DNA from: CBDEFX01 sp965237635
GTDB taxonomy: Bacteria; Chloroflexota; Dehalococcoidia; Lucifugimonadales; CAUZJF01
Direction: 5' to 3'
Length of the DNA: 64,000 bases
Assembly (NCBI GenBank): GCA_965237635.1
Contig: CBDEFX010000002.1
Coordinates: forward strand, 62,001-126,000
Shown: piece after piece, positions 6,293-14,402 of the stretch
Position numbering within the stretch: position 1 is the first letter of the stretch
How the letters are laid out: each line of letters begins with the position of its first letter
Notes under the pieces: generated by a model
What the model saw: the letters and a program-made list of their open reading frames with translations, nothing else
What the model was told of the DNA's origin: nothing
Databases searched by the model: none
Translations under genes and position numbers: made by a program

Positions 6293-7969
6293 ATGAACGA
6301 CCGACTCGATATGATACCCGTGGCCCTGTACGCTAGGGTCTCCAGCGACCGCCAGGACGTGGACCTGTCCGTCTCCGCCCAGCTACGGGCGCTCAGGGAC
6401 TACGCCGAGAAGAACAGCTACCTGGTCGCCCGCGAGTACGTGGACGAGGCCGAGAGCGGAAGAATCGCCGACCGGCCCCAGTTCACGAAGATGCTGGACG
6501 AGGCCAGCAAGCCCGAGGCCCCCTTCAAGGAAATCCTCGTCTGGAAGTTTTCGAGGTTCACCCGCAAGCGGGAGCACGCCGTGGCCTTCAAGTCCATGCT
6601 GAGGCGCAGGGGAATCCGCGTCGTCTCCATCACCGAGCAGGCCGACGACACCCCCACCGGCAAGCTGCTGGAGGCCATCATCGAGAGCGTGGACGAGTTC
6701 TACAGCGAGAATCTTGCCCAGGAGGTCACGCGGGGGATGCGGGAGGCGGCGTCCCGTGGCTTCTGGGTCACCAGCTACGCCCCCTACGGCTACAGCAGAG
6801 TCATGGTCCAGGACGGACCCAAGAAGCGCCCCACGCTGGAGCTTGACCCGCCCGCCGACGCCGTGGTCAAGCGCATCTTCGACATGGCCCTACAGGGCCA
6901 GAGCTCCCTCGACATTACCAAGGCCCTCAACGCCGAGGGCGTCGCCAGCCCCAGGGGGAAGCGGTGGCTCAAGAGCACCATCCACACCATACTCCGCAAC
7001 GAGGCGTACACCGGAACCGTGGTCTGGGGAGCCAACGCCAAGGACGGAGCACCCCCGGTCCGGGTGGAGAAGGCTTTCCCCGCCCTCGTCTCGAAACGCA
7101 AGTTCCGGCAGGTCGCCGGACTGCTGCGCTCCCGCGCGCCCAAGAGCGTCCATCCCCGCCGAGCCTCCAGCCCCTACCTGCTCAGCGGACTGGTCAGGTG
7201 CGAGACCTGCGGCAAGGCCATGACCGCAGCCGAGGCCAAGAGCGGCAAGTACACCTACTACGTCTGCCAGTCCCTGATGAAGCGGGGCAGCGGGGCCTGC
7301 GACTCTCCCAGGCTCAACGCCAAGTCCTTCGAGAAGCTCATCGTCCACGAGATCAGGGAGAACGTCCTCACCGAGTCCAACATCCGCGACCTGGTGAAGC
7401 TGCTGGACGAGGAGATGGACGGGGTGGCGCGGGAGCAGCGCCAGAGGCTTCAGACCATCGACGAGGAGCTTGAGGATGTGAAGCGGCGGCTGAGCCGCAT
7501 CTGGCAGGCCATCGAGACCACCGACATCGAGATGGCCGACGCCTCGGACCGCATCAGGGAGCACCGGGAGCGCAAGGAGAAGCTGGAGGTCGCCGCCGAG
7601 GAGGCGAGAGGGCTGCTGAAGGAGCGGCGGCGGTTCCTGGACAGCGCCGACACCATCGCCACCTTCGCAGCCGAGATGGGCGACTTCCTCAAGACCAGCG
7701 AGCTTACCGAGACCCGCGCCTTCGTCCGGTCCTTCGTCAAGGAGATAGAGGTCAAACCCGGCAGGGCGGCAATCGTCTACACGATACCCACGCCGGAGGA
7801 CTCTCCCATAGGGGGAGCGGACGCCGCAGAGGTCGCCCTGAACGGGCGAGTTATGAGTACAGGACACGTTGGTGGGCCTATTTTGACGGTAGACAGAACC
7901 ATCTTCGAGATGTGGCTGGGAGCGCTTTCAGGCCCCCCAAGGCCCTCTCCAGCTATTGTAGTGGGCTAG
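6293..7969 (+). CDS. Large serine recombinase (site-specific integrase)
   Basis: This 558-residue protein starts at the ATG at 6293 after AAGGAGGAA; the frame is open back to 6008 but that part is the shadow of the RHH gene. The resolvase domain opens VALYARVSSDRQ with catalytic Ser17. Then come the recombinase domain (ALQGQSSLDITKALNAEGV, WLKSTIHTILRNEAYTG), a zinc ribbon (Cys303, Cys306, Cys325, Cys336) and a coiled coil (about 370-460). The C-terminus LTVDRTIFEMWLG is echoed by several fragments near 13400-13690, so the 3' end of this gene seems to be part of the integration site. It is the likely integrase of the element in 1-7969. Confidence 0.92.
   Translation: MNDRLDMIPVALYARVSSDRQDVDLSVSAQLRALRDYAEKNSYLVAREYVDEAESGRIADRPQFTKMLDEASKPEAPFKEILVWKFSRFTRKREHAVAFKSMLRRRGIRVVSITEQADDTPTGKLLEAIIESVDEFYSENLAQEVTRGMREAASRGFWVTSYAPYGYSRVMVQDGPKKRPTLELDPPADAVVKRIFDMALQGQSSLDITKALNAEGVASPRGKRWLKSTIHTILRNEAYTGTVVWGANAKDGAPPVRVEKAFPALVSKRKFRQVAGLLRSRAPKSVHPRRASSPYLLSGLVRCETCGKAMTAAEAKSGKYTYYVCQSLMKRGSGACDSPRLNAKSFEKLIVHEIRENVLTESNIRDLVKLLDEEMDGVAREQRQRLQTIDEELEDVKRRLSRIWQAIETTDIEMADASDRIREHRERKEKLEVAAEEARGLLKERRRFLDSADTIATFAAEMGDFLKTSELTETRAFVRSFVKEIEVKPGRAAIVYTIPTPEDSPIGGADAAEVALNGRVMSTGHVGGPILTVDRTIFEMWLGALSGPPRPSPAIVVG
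7872..7915 (+). other. Candidate attachment-site arm inside the recombinase 3' end
   Basis: A 44-bp segment from GTGGGCCTA to GAGATGTGG matches 13422-13465 on the opposite strand at 41 of 44 positions, while both flanks diverge at once. Such sharply bounded identity fits a recombination site better than gene homology. Confidence 0.5.
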
Positions 7970-8112
7970 GGCAGAGCGACTCAAGAAAGGTTCCGCCGGT
8001 GCCCTGCCCTCCGCCCCTTGCAATCATGCCTCCGCCTCTTACCGTCTCCCTCCATCAGGCATCCCGTAGCTGACGATTGGCGTGGTGAAGATATAGTGGG
8101 ACCACGGGGCTG

Positions 8113-9675
8113 TCACCGATGTTCGCGTGGACACCCCTCCCCAATAGCCCGACCCGGGGAAGGCACTGTCTGACTTCCCAGACCGATGTTCATTCCCGGC
8201 GGAGGTGGAGTGGTCTCACCGAAGAGCCAGGAATCGAAAAGGCCGTCCAGATCCCTGCCTGCAATCTCCTCAGCCACAGCGACAAGGTCCTCGGTTGTCA
8301 CGTTGCCTCCGGCATGGCGGGAGACATACTCGCGCAGAGTCTTGAAAAACGCCTCGTCGCCGATTTCAATGCGCAGTGCGTGGAGGGCCATTGCGCCTCT
8401 CGCATACACGCTGCCGCTGAAAAGGGAGTCGGGGTCGGGATTCGCCGGCGGCCCATAGACAGGTCGCCAGACCATCTCCCAGAACTGCTCGAAACAGCCG
8501 CCGCCGGACTTGTGGTCTAACCACAGCCACTCAGCGTAGGTGGCAAACCCCTCGCTCAGCCACAAGTCCTGCCACGACGCGGGAGTAAGCAGGTTCCCAA
8601 ACCACTGGTGCGCCAACTCGTGGGCTATCAACCTGTCGCCGAAATTCTCCAGGGCCCGTATCCCATAGACGGGCCGGGGCTGGGTTTCCAGCGGCGGAAT
8701 CGCCTCGTCAATGACGACGGAGCCGGTGGACTCGAATGGATACGGCCCGAATAGTTCAGTGAAAAAATCGACTATCAAAGGGACGCTATCGAGACTACGC
8801 CTTGCGGATTCGTCAATCGACGCTTCAACCGAGTCAACGACGGTTATCCCCCCAGGACTTTCACTGGCGACGTCGTCAAACTGAGCGACCGCCAGGAACG
8901 CCAGATAGCTGGCCATCTCATGGACGCTTTCCCATACGTATGTCACAGTCTCTCCGTGGTCGGTCGTACTGGTCAATTCACCGTTTGAGGCCGCTTCATA
9001 GGGCTCGGGCACCGTGATGATGAAGGTGTACAGGGCTTTATCGGATGGATGCTCATTGACCGGGAGCCAGTGCGATGCCCCCCAGGGTTCGCCGTACGCG
9101 ATTATCCCGGCCCCGTAGTTTATCCAGCCGATTAGGAGACTTGTTCCAGGCGCATAGCTGGTCGAAGGTTGACCCTCGTAAGAGACCGTGGCATTGAAGG
9201 TCGTTCCTACAGGGATCGGCGCACCGGGCTCGATTGTCAGCTCGTATCCGGCGCGAGAGTGGTCGGCTGGGCGGCCACCCACGGTAACCTGCGTAACCGT
9301 TAAGCCTCGCAAGTCCAGATTGAATGAGGAGAGGTCCTGTGTTGCGTCGGCTTCGATTTGAGTCCGGCCCGAAATCTCGTTGGCTTCCACGTCGATGTCG
9401 AGGGTCACCGTGTAGCGGGAAACGTCATATCCGCCGTTGCCCAGCCCGGGATAGAGAGGGTCGTCCAGCCCTGCCGCGCCAGGACGAGCGGTCCGAATCG
9501 GCGTGGGCGTCGGTTCCCGCGCCGGGGAGGCTGTTGGCTCCTGAGTCGGAGTAGGTATATCTCCGTCGTCACATGCCGTAATCACGGCAACGGCCATCAA
9601 ACACGACAGAGCAATCCGCGCGGTCGGTTGAAGGGTTTCGAGCAGTCTGACTCGCAAGCCGAAAGCGAAAGCCAA
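8113..9675 (-). CDS. M1 family metallopeptidase, lipoprotein
   Basis: This protein of about 520 residues is a secreted gluzincin aminopeptidase. HELAHQWFGN and, downstream, LSEGFATYAEWLW give the HExxH-x18-E zinc site. The N-terminal beta domain carries YDVSRYTVTLDIDVEANEISG. The lipobox-like VITAC ends a signal peptide, then a Thr/Pro-rich linker (PTPTQEPTASP). I prefer a TTG at 9675 with AAAGGG upstream; the frame is open to a GTG at 9822, but that adds 49 residues without signal character. The C-terminal ERAP1-like domain is absent, as in short bacterial relatives. It lies between the recombinase and an IS1380 copy and may be cargo or resident. Confidence 0.88.
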   Translation of the reverse strand: MAFAFGLRVRLLETLQPTARIALSCLMAVAVITACDDGDIPTPTQEPTASPAREPTPTPIRTARPGAAGLDDPLYPGLGNGGYDVSRYTVTLDIDVEANEISGRTQIEADATQDLSSFNLDLRGLTVTQVTVGGRPADHSRAGYELTIEPGAPIPVGTTFNATVSYEGQPSTSYAPGTSLLIGWINYGAGIIAYGEPWGASHWLPVNEHPSDKALYTFIITVPEPYEAASNGELTSTTDHGETVTYVWESVHEMASYLAFLAVAQFDDVASESPGGITVVDSVEASIDESARRSLDSVPLIVDFFTELFGPYPFESTGSVVIDEAIPPLETQPRPVYGIRALENFGDRLIAHELAHQWFGNLLTPASWQDLWLSEGFATYAEWLWLDHKSGGGCFEQFWEMVWRPVYGPPANPDPDSLFSGSVYARGAMALHALRIEIGDEAFFKTLREYVSRHAGGNVTTEDLVAVAEEIAGRDLDGLFDSWLFGETTPPPPGMNIGLGSQTVPSPGRAIGEGCPREHR

Positions 9676-10108
9676 TTGGCGGCCCTTTCGTGGGTATAGC
9701 TTGAGAAGCTTGATTCTCTCGTAAAAAGTCTGTGCAGGTCGAATTAGAACAACCGTACCCTTGCCTGGGTACAATATACAGTCTCTGTTCCGTGTCTTAC
9801 CCCAACATACGGTAGCGCTCACATGTGCTAAAGCGCTGGAACTTCCTCAAAACGGGTTTTTACGAATCGCCTAGATTGCCGCCACAACAGTACGCAGAAA
9901 TGCGGCCTGTCGTCAATCCGATCCGAAAAATGTGGGCCTAAGAAAAATGTGGGCCTAAGTTAGAGATTGACGGTGGCGTTGGCAATTTGTCCTACCCCAC
10001 ATTTCCCAGATCAGCCGCGTGGGAGCGTCGTAATCCGGTAAGAGTAGCGCCCATGTGAGCCGCTTACATGGGCATCATGGCCAGTATGTGTGCTAGATGC
10101 CGTGTTAG
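9676..10108. other. Gene-free interval with a 17-bp tandem repeat and inverted repeat
   Basis: No convincing gene. GAAAAATGTGGGCCTAA occurs twice in tandem (9925-9941 and 9942-9958). AAATGTGGG is mirrored by CCCACATTT at 9996-10004. The text GTGGGCCTAAGTT followed shortly by TTGACGGT resembles the start of the candidate attachment site at 13422-13465 but lacks its second half. Confidence 0.5.
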
Positions 10109-11827
10109 CCCGAATCCACCGAAGGAGGGCGTCGGGTTAGCGTCCTGAGGCGGCAAGAAGGCGCTCCTGTGCTTCTGGGATAATGGTTTTGTAGCAAAAA
10201 ACCGACCCCGGAAAAGGAGCACCCAGTAGATGCTGCCACGCAACCACCCCGACCGGATCCAAATCACCTTCGACGACCGCCGCTTGGTGGCCAATGCCGG
10301 GCTGCTCCTTCCGGCCACCCTGGCGCGGCACCTCGGCCTGCCCGAACTCGTCCGGCAGCGCCTCGACCTGGGCGATGCCCCGGGGCGGGCGAACACGAGC
10401 GACAAGATGATGACGCTGGTGGCGTCTGCGCTGGCTGGGGGCGACTGCATTGACGACGCCGATGTGTTGCGCACCGGGGGGACGGCCTGCACCCTGGGCG
10501 GCACGGTCAAGGCGCCATCCACCCTGGGCACCTTCCTGCGCAGCTTCCGGTGGGGCCACGTCCGTCAACTCGACCGGGTGAGCCGCGAGTTGCTGGCCCG
10601 GGCTTGGCAGGCCGGGGCGGGACCCGGCGACGGGCCCCTGACCATTGACCTGGACTCCACCATCTGCGAGACCTACGGACTGGCCAAGGAGGGCGCCCGC
10701 CACCACGGCTATACCGGCAAGCGGGGCTACCACCCGCTGCTGGCCATCGCCGCCGGCACCGGAGACGTGCTGATGTCCCGGCTGCGCGAGGGCCGGGCCA
10801 ACACCGCCCGCGGCGCCGCCCACTTCCTGCGGGAGACGGTGGGACGGGTGCGCTACGCCGGGGCCGACGGACGACTCACGCTACGGGCCGACAGCGGGTT
10901 CTACACTCATGGCGTGGTATCCGTCTGCCGCAAGATGGATGTCCGCTTCTCCATCACCATCCGCCAGCACAAAAGCCTGCACAATCTCATCGAGGCGATA
11001 CCCGAAGATGCCTGGACGCCGATTCCTTACTGGATGGACGGTGCCGCCGATGTGGCCGAGACCACCTGCACCCCCTTCCAGGCCGAGGCGGACGCCGCGC
11101 CGGTACGGCTCATCGTCCGGCGGGTGAAGCCGACGCCCGGTTCCCAACTGGCCCTCTTCGCCAAATACAGCTATCATGGCTTCATCACCGACCGAGACGG
11201 GGAGTTGCTCGAACTGGAGGCTGACCATCGCCGCCACGCCGAGATCGAGAATACCATACGCGACCTCAAGTACGGCGTCGGGCTGAACCATCTCCCCTCG
11301 GGCCGCTTCGCCGCCAACGGCGCCTGGCTGGCCGTCCAGACGATGGCCCACAACCTGGCCCGCTGGACGGCGCGGATCGGTCTGGGAGAGCGGATAGCCA
11401 CCACCAAGACCCTCCGGCGGCGGTTCTTCTCCCTGGCCGGACGGCTCACCCGCTCGGCACGCCGGTTGACCCTGCATCTTCCGGATCGCTGGCCTTGGGC
11501 TGAGAAGTTCAGCCGCGCCTTGGCCCGGCTGCGAGCCATTCCACTCCCGGCCTGACGGCACCGTCGGCGACCGACCCACCCACCGGACAACCGAAGATCC
11601 CCGCAGACTCGTGCCAGCCCGGTCCGAGAGAGTTCCCTGCTGCGTATTCTCTCGCCATCCCGCGCATCGCAGCTCCCGCAGACGGCCATAGGGGCCCCTG
11701 TGCGGCGATGAAGACCGTCCGCCGACCTCCCTACCCCAAATGGAACCCAGGCTATTTCCCCTGTAGCTCCCTCACCCCCCTTCCGCTTTCCTCACGCCGT
11801 CCATCGGTGTCCTTCGGTGGATTCGGG
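10109..11827 (+). mobile_element. IS1380-family insertion sequence, copy 1 (complete)
   Basis: The element is 1719 bp with perfect 18-bp terminal inverted repeats (CCCGAATCCACCGAAGGA) and a 5-bp target duplication GTTAG on both sides (10104-10108 and 11828-11832). It carries one transposase gene. Copy 2 at 43540-45258 has the same length and nearly the same sequence, so transposition was recent. Confidence 0.95.
10230..11555 (+). CDS. IS1380 family transposase
   Basis: This is a 441-residue DDE transposase. The first catalytic Asp lies in LTIDLDSTICETYG, followed by GYTGKRGYHPLLAIAA and LRADSGFY, with the catalytic Glu in RRHAEIENTIRDLKYG. Length and motif order fit IS1380. It differs from copy 2 at two visible residues: Leu for Pro in HPLLAIA, and Thr for Ala in IENTIRD. 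The frame is intact, so the element may be active. Confidence 0.95.
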   Translation: MLPRNHPDRIQITFDDRRLVANAGLLLPATLARHLGLPELVRQRLDLGDAPGRANTSDKMMTLVASALAGGDCIDDADVLRTGGTACTLGGTVKAPSTLGTFLRSFRWGHVRQLDRVSRELLARAWQAGAGPGDGPLTIDLDSTICETYGLAKEGARHHGYTGKRGYHPLLAIAAGTGDVLMSRLREGRANTARGAAHFLRETVGRVRYAGADGRLTLRADSGFYTHGVVSVCRKMDVRFSITIRQHKSLHNLIEAIPEDAWTPIPYWMDGAADVAETTCTPFQAEADAAPVRLIVRRVKPTPGSQLALFAKYSYHGFITDRDGELLELEADHRRHAEIENTIRDLKYGVGLNHLPSGRFAANGAWLAVQTMAHNLARWTARIGLGERIATTKTLRRRFFSLAGRLTRSARRLTLHLPDRWPWAEKFSRALARLRAIPLPA

Positions 11828-11849
11828 GTTAGCGAGATCTAGCCGGACT

Positions 11850-12077
11850 TCATCCGTTCGATACCAGTAATAAGCTGAATACAATGGAGGTGGAGAGATG
11901 GCGGTGATTGGCGTTGGAATTGTCGGCTCCGGCGGCCGGGGCCAAGGCCGCCATAGCCGCCTCCCACTTCGCCAGGTCGTTCGGATCGGCGTCCCATCGG
12001 TCGAAGGCCGCCAGCTCCGGCGGCATTTTGACGCGCAACGAAGGATACGAGTCTAGGATTCCGTCGCGGTTGGACAT
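11850..12077 (-). CDS. Small hypothetical protein with duplicated N-terminus
   Basis: This 75-residue ORF starts at an ATG with AGGAGGGG upstream. It reads MSNRDGILDSYPSLRVKMPP then ELAAFDRWDADPNDLAKWEAAMAALAPAAG, a plausible folded stretch with Trp and acidic residues. A second copy of its start region lies 112 bases upstream. No family is recognised. The C-terminal part may have been altered by IS1380 insertion 20 bases downstream. Confidence 0.4.
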   Translation of the reverse strand: MSNRDGILDSYPSLRVKMPPELAAFDRWDADPNDLAKWEAAMAALAPAAGADNSNANHRHLSTSIVFSLLLVSNG

Positions 12078-12190
12078 GTAGCCCCTCCTTTGCAGGGGAT
12101 GTGGCCCGGGCCACAACGCGGGTTTTTCAACGCTCTCGAAGGTACCGCAAACACCACCGCGAGTCTAGGATTCCGTCGCGGTTGGACATG
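12048..12190 (-). repeat. 31-bp direct repeat carrying a start codon and leader peptide
   Basis: The same 31 bases occur at 12048-12078 and 12160-12190. Read leftward each encodes MSNRDGILDS behind a ribosome site. The second copy (start 12189) runs only 20 codons, MSNRDGILDSRWCLRYLRER. A palindrome GTGGCCCGGGCCAC lies upstream of each copy (12101-12114, 12226-12239). Confidence 0.7.
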
Positions 12191-12510
12191 CAACTCTCCT
12201 TGTAGGGGTATCGTGTAGGCGCACCGTGGCCCGGGCCACGACGAGACCCACCACAATGATACCGAGCATCAAGGCGATCGAAGGGAGATCGCTGGACACG
12301 CTCAGTTGAACGGAATAGGCGGTTAGCCGAAAGGCGAATAGGCGGTCGAAGAGCTCCAGAAATGCAAACATGCAAGGGTGCATGCAATATTTAATGGGTG
12401 GATTTCTGCCTCTGGGGTGTATATATATCTACTACACCATGCAGTACGAGATCAGCGGGTCGGTGCTGGCAGGTCAGATCACAACCACGACCTGGGCGGG
12501 GGCTCCATTG

Positions 12511-13057
12511 AGGACCTGGGCCTGGTCCAGGGCGATCGGTGGGGCCGGCCGCGGCATCGGTGGGGCTGGCCAGTTCGCGTCGTGGACCAGGGCGGCTCAG
12601 CTCAGGACCTCGACCTGGGCGGAGGCAGCGGTGGCCCGGGCCACGGTACCCCCCAGGCGTTCAACTCTGCGGTGGACCTGCCCAGGGCGCGCCGTGGGCG
12701 AAGGCAGCGGTCGATCGGGCCTGGGCGCACCGTGGACCAGGGCGGCTCAGTTCGCGACGTCGGCCTGGGCGGTGGCTCCGTCGAGGACCTGGGCCTGGTC
12801 CAGGGCGATCGGTGGGGCTAGCCGCGGCATCGGCGGAGCTGGCCAGCTCGCGTCGTGGACCAGGGCGGCTCAGCTCGCGGCGTTCGCCTGGGCGGAGGCA
12901 GCGGTGGCCCGGGCCACGGTACCCCCCCAGGCGTTCAACTCTGCGGTGGACCTGCCCAGGGCGCGCCTTGGGCGAAGGCAGCGGTCGATCGGGCCTGGGC
13001 GCGCCGTGGACCAGGGCGGCTCAGCTCGCGACGTCGGCCTGGGCGGTGGCTCCGTCG
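12511..13057 (+). repeat. Tandem duplication of a 273-bp GC-rich unit
   Basis: Unit 1 (12511-12783) and unit 2 (from 12784) are near identical and contain sub-repeats (GACCAGGGCGGCTCAG four times). Each holds GTGGCCCGGGCCAC (12631-12644 and 12904-12917). Unit 2 has seven C where unit 1 has six after GGTA, so its period is 274. Long ORFs in all frames here are a by-product of GC content; coding status is unclear. Confidence 0.8.
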
Positions 13058-13068
13058 AGGACCTGGGC

Positions 13069-13329
13069 ATGAACGCCTCCACTCTGGAGCGCATTCGCTT
13101 TGCTGCTGCCAACAGGCTGTGTGTCGACGTGGGTTACGAGGGGGACGTGCAAAGGGTGGAGCCATACCCACTGCGCAAGGCTCGCGGCGGCAATGTTGTG
13201 CTATATGCCTGCGAGGCCGGCTCCTCCGAATGTGCTACCTATCGAACTGGCGGCATTTCGGAGGTTGAGGTCACAAGGCAAACGTTCGTTCCGAAGTACG
13301 CCAACGAGCTGCTGTCGCCGGGCCGCTAG
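13069..13329 (+). CDS. Small WYL-like domain protein or fragment
   Basis: This 86-residue ORF starts at an ATG just after the tandem repeat. LERIRFAAANRLCVDVGYEG, then VQRVEPYPLRKA, LYACEAGSSECATYRTGGISEVEVTRQTFVPKY resembles a WYL core: a helix, an RVEPY strand, a nucleotide-sensing barrel and a final VEVT-F strand. WYL proteins sense ligands in phage-defence and stress regulators, usually fused to a helix-turn-helix, which is absent here. The frame stays open upstream through the repeat, so this may be the tail of a longer, damaged gene. Confidence 0.45.
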   Translation: MNASTLERIRFAAANRLCVDVGYEGDVQRVEPYPLRKARGGNVVLYACEAGSSECATYRTGGISEVEVTRQTFVPKYANELLSPGR

Positions 13330-13409
13330 GGTTGAACGGTCCGGTCAGCCAAATAAACTAGCCTGGAGAGCATGGCCCCATGGCGTCGCCCAGACAGTGG
13401 CGTGATAGA

Positions 13410-13560
13410 CTACAGCCCCATCCACATCTCGAAGATGGTTCTGCCTACCGTCAACTTAGGCCCACTTGGTGAGGATCGAACCGATCCTTCGGGCCTACTT
13501 AGGATCGCAAGCCACATCTGGAAGACTTCCCCTCCTACCATCCGTGTCGGTCTACTACCC
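13410..13560 (-). pseudogene. Two stacked serine-recombinase 3' ends
   Basis: Read leftward, one open frame contains VGGEVFQMWLAIL and, 16 residues on, SGPKLTVGRTIFEMWMGL then TAG. Both segments match the C-terminus of the integrase at 6293-7969 (GGPILTVDRTIFEMWLG). No recombinase body is attached. AGGATCG-AAC-CGATCCT (13472-13488) forms a small palindrome between them, nested in TAGGCCC...GGGCCTA. It looks like repeated integration events at a recombinase 3' end. Confidence 0.55.
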
Positions 13561-13596
13561 GGTCACGTCGCATCAGCGTCCCTGCGTCCCGACGCG

Positions 13597-13835
13597 TCAC
13601 GCTACAGGAATTGAGAGACCTTGGTGCGTCGATAGGTTGCCGAGCCACATCTCAAAGATGGTGGTATCTACCGTATGCGTTGGTGGGCCGGACTTGACGA
13701 AATCAAGAACCGACGCCGATTCTGAGGTCGCCCCGTCGCTTGGCATAGGGACCGTGTACGTGAGCGTCGCCTCGTCTCCCACCACCTCGATGCCCTCAAC
13801 GAAGTTGCGGATGAGCGCCTTGCGCTGGGGGTTGT
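13597..13835 (-). pseudogene. C-terminal remnant of another large serine recombinase
   Basis: The frame reads QRKALIRNFVEGIEVVGDEA, LTYTVPMPSDG and THTVDTTIFEMWLGNLS. This matches the last 75 residues of the intact integrase (RAFVRSFVKEIEV, VYTIPTPEDSP, TVDRTIFEMWLG). Similarity stops upstream near 13835, where an IS21-type fragment begins on the other strand. It is therefore a truncated gene whose body has been replaced. Confidence 0.7.
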
Positions 13836-14011
13836 CGACTCGAGGGGTCGCCCGGGAACTCGGCATCCATCGGGATACGGCAAAGAAGTACATGGAAGCT
13901 CTGAGCCCGCCCATGAAGCGAGATCGGGTCGAATAGGAGCCATCTGTTATCATCGCGAGCAATACAAGTGACATTTTCGCTGGCCACTTAGCCGGATATT
14001 TTCGCTGACCA
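13835..14011 (+). mobile_element. IS21-type relic
   Basis: A plus-strand fragment reads GLSTRGVARELGIHRDTAKK then YMEALSPPMKRDRVE and a stop, typical of the N-terminal helix-turn-helix of IstA transposases. About 35 bases on, ATTTTCGCTGGCCA (13973-13986) and ATTTTCGCTGACCA (13998-14011) repeat with 25-bp spacing, like the end repeats of IS21 elements. No IstA catalytic core or IstB is present. Confidence 0.5.
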
Positions 14012-14189
14012 TCGACACCCTTTACAGGGCATATATCTCAGGACGGTGGCCTCGTGCATGAAGACGGGAAGGCTGTCCTGGCGGGTGCGGGAGGCGTTGG
14101 ACCAGGGGGGCTTCAGTGGGGTAGGCCCGGCAGCGGGCGCGCAACGAACCCTTGGAGCAGCACCTGGGGCACTGAAGGAGACCAACTGG

Positions 14190-14386
14190 ATAGGATTACT
14201 CTCGCCCTGGCAGACCTCGATGCCGCCAGCAAGCCGAGCGAACTTGATTTGCCGGCGTACAGATTGCATCCCCTCAGGGGCGACCGGAAAGGATTGTGAA
14301 GCATTTCGATTTCGGGCAACTGGCGGGTCACCTTCCGATTTGAAGATGGCGACGTGTACGATGTCGATCTAATCGACTATCACTAG
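14190..14386 (+). pseudogene. higB: HigB-like toxin, truncated and with internal TGA
   Basis: The frame reads LDRITLALADLDAASKPSEL, LDLPAYRLHPLRGDRKGL, a TGA (14297-14299), then SISISGNWRVTFRFEDGDVY and DVDLIDYH. That is the RelE/HigB fold, where GDRKGxW is normally followed by SVSGNWR, so TGG (Trp) to TGA is the simplest cause. The first 20 or so residues of the family (the MIKSF start) are not recognisable. The toxin is therefore dead unless TGA is read through. The antitoxin gene follows after 16 bases. Confidence 0.75.
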
Positions 14387-14402
14387 CGAGAGGGAAGTGA
14401 CA

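Noticed and set aside
12165..12383. 72-codon ORF with a possible membrane helix (minus strand)
   Set aside because: The frame uses part of the 31-bp repeat out of phase with MSNRDGILDS and has no family; hydrophobicity alone is too weak.
12101..12917. CRISPR-like pattern from four spaced GTGGCCCGGGCCAC sites
   Set aside because: Spacings are irregular (125, 405, 273) and the intervening DNA is repetitive, so it is not a CRISPR array.
12370..13068. Long open frame continuous with the WYL-like ORF
   Set aside because: It runs through the tandem GC-rich repeats, and other frames are equally open there; the C6/C7 difference shows frames are not preserved between units.
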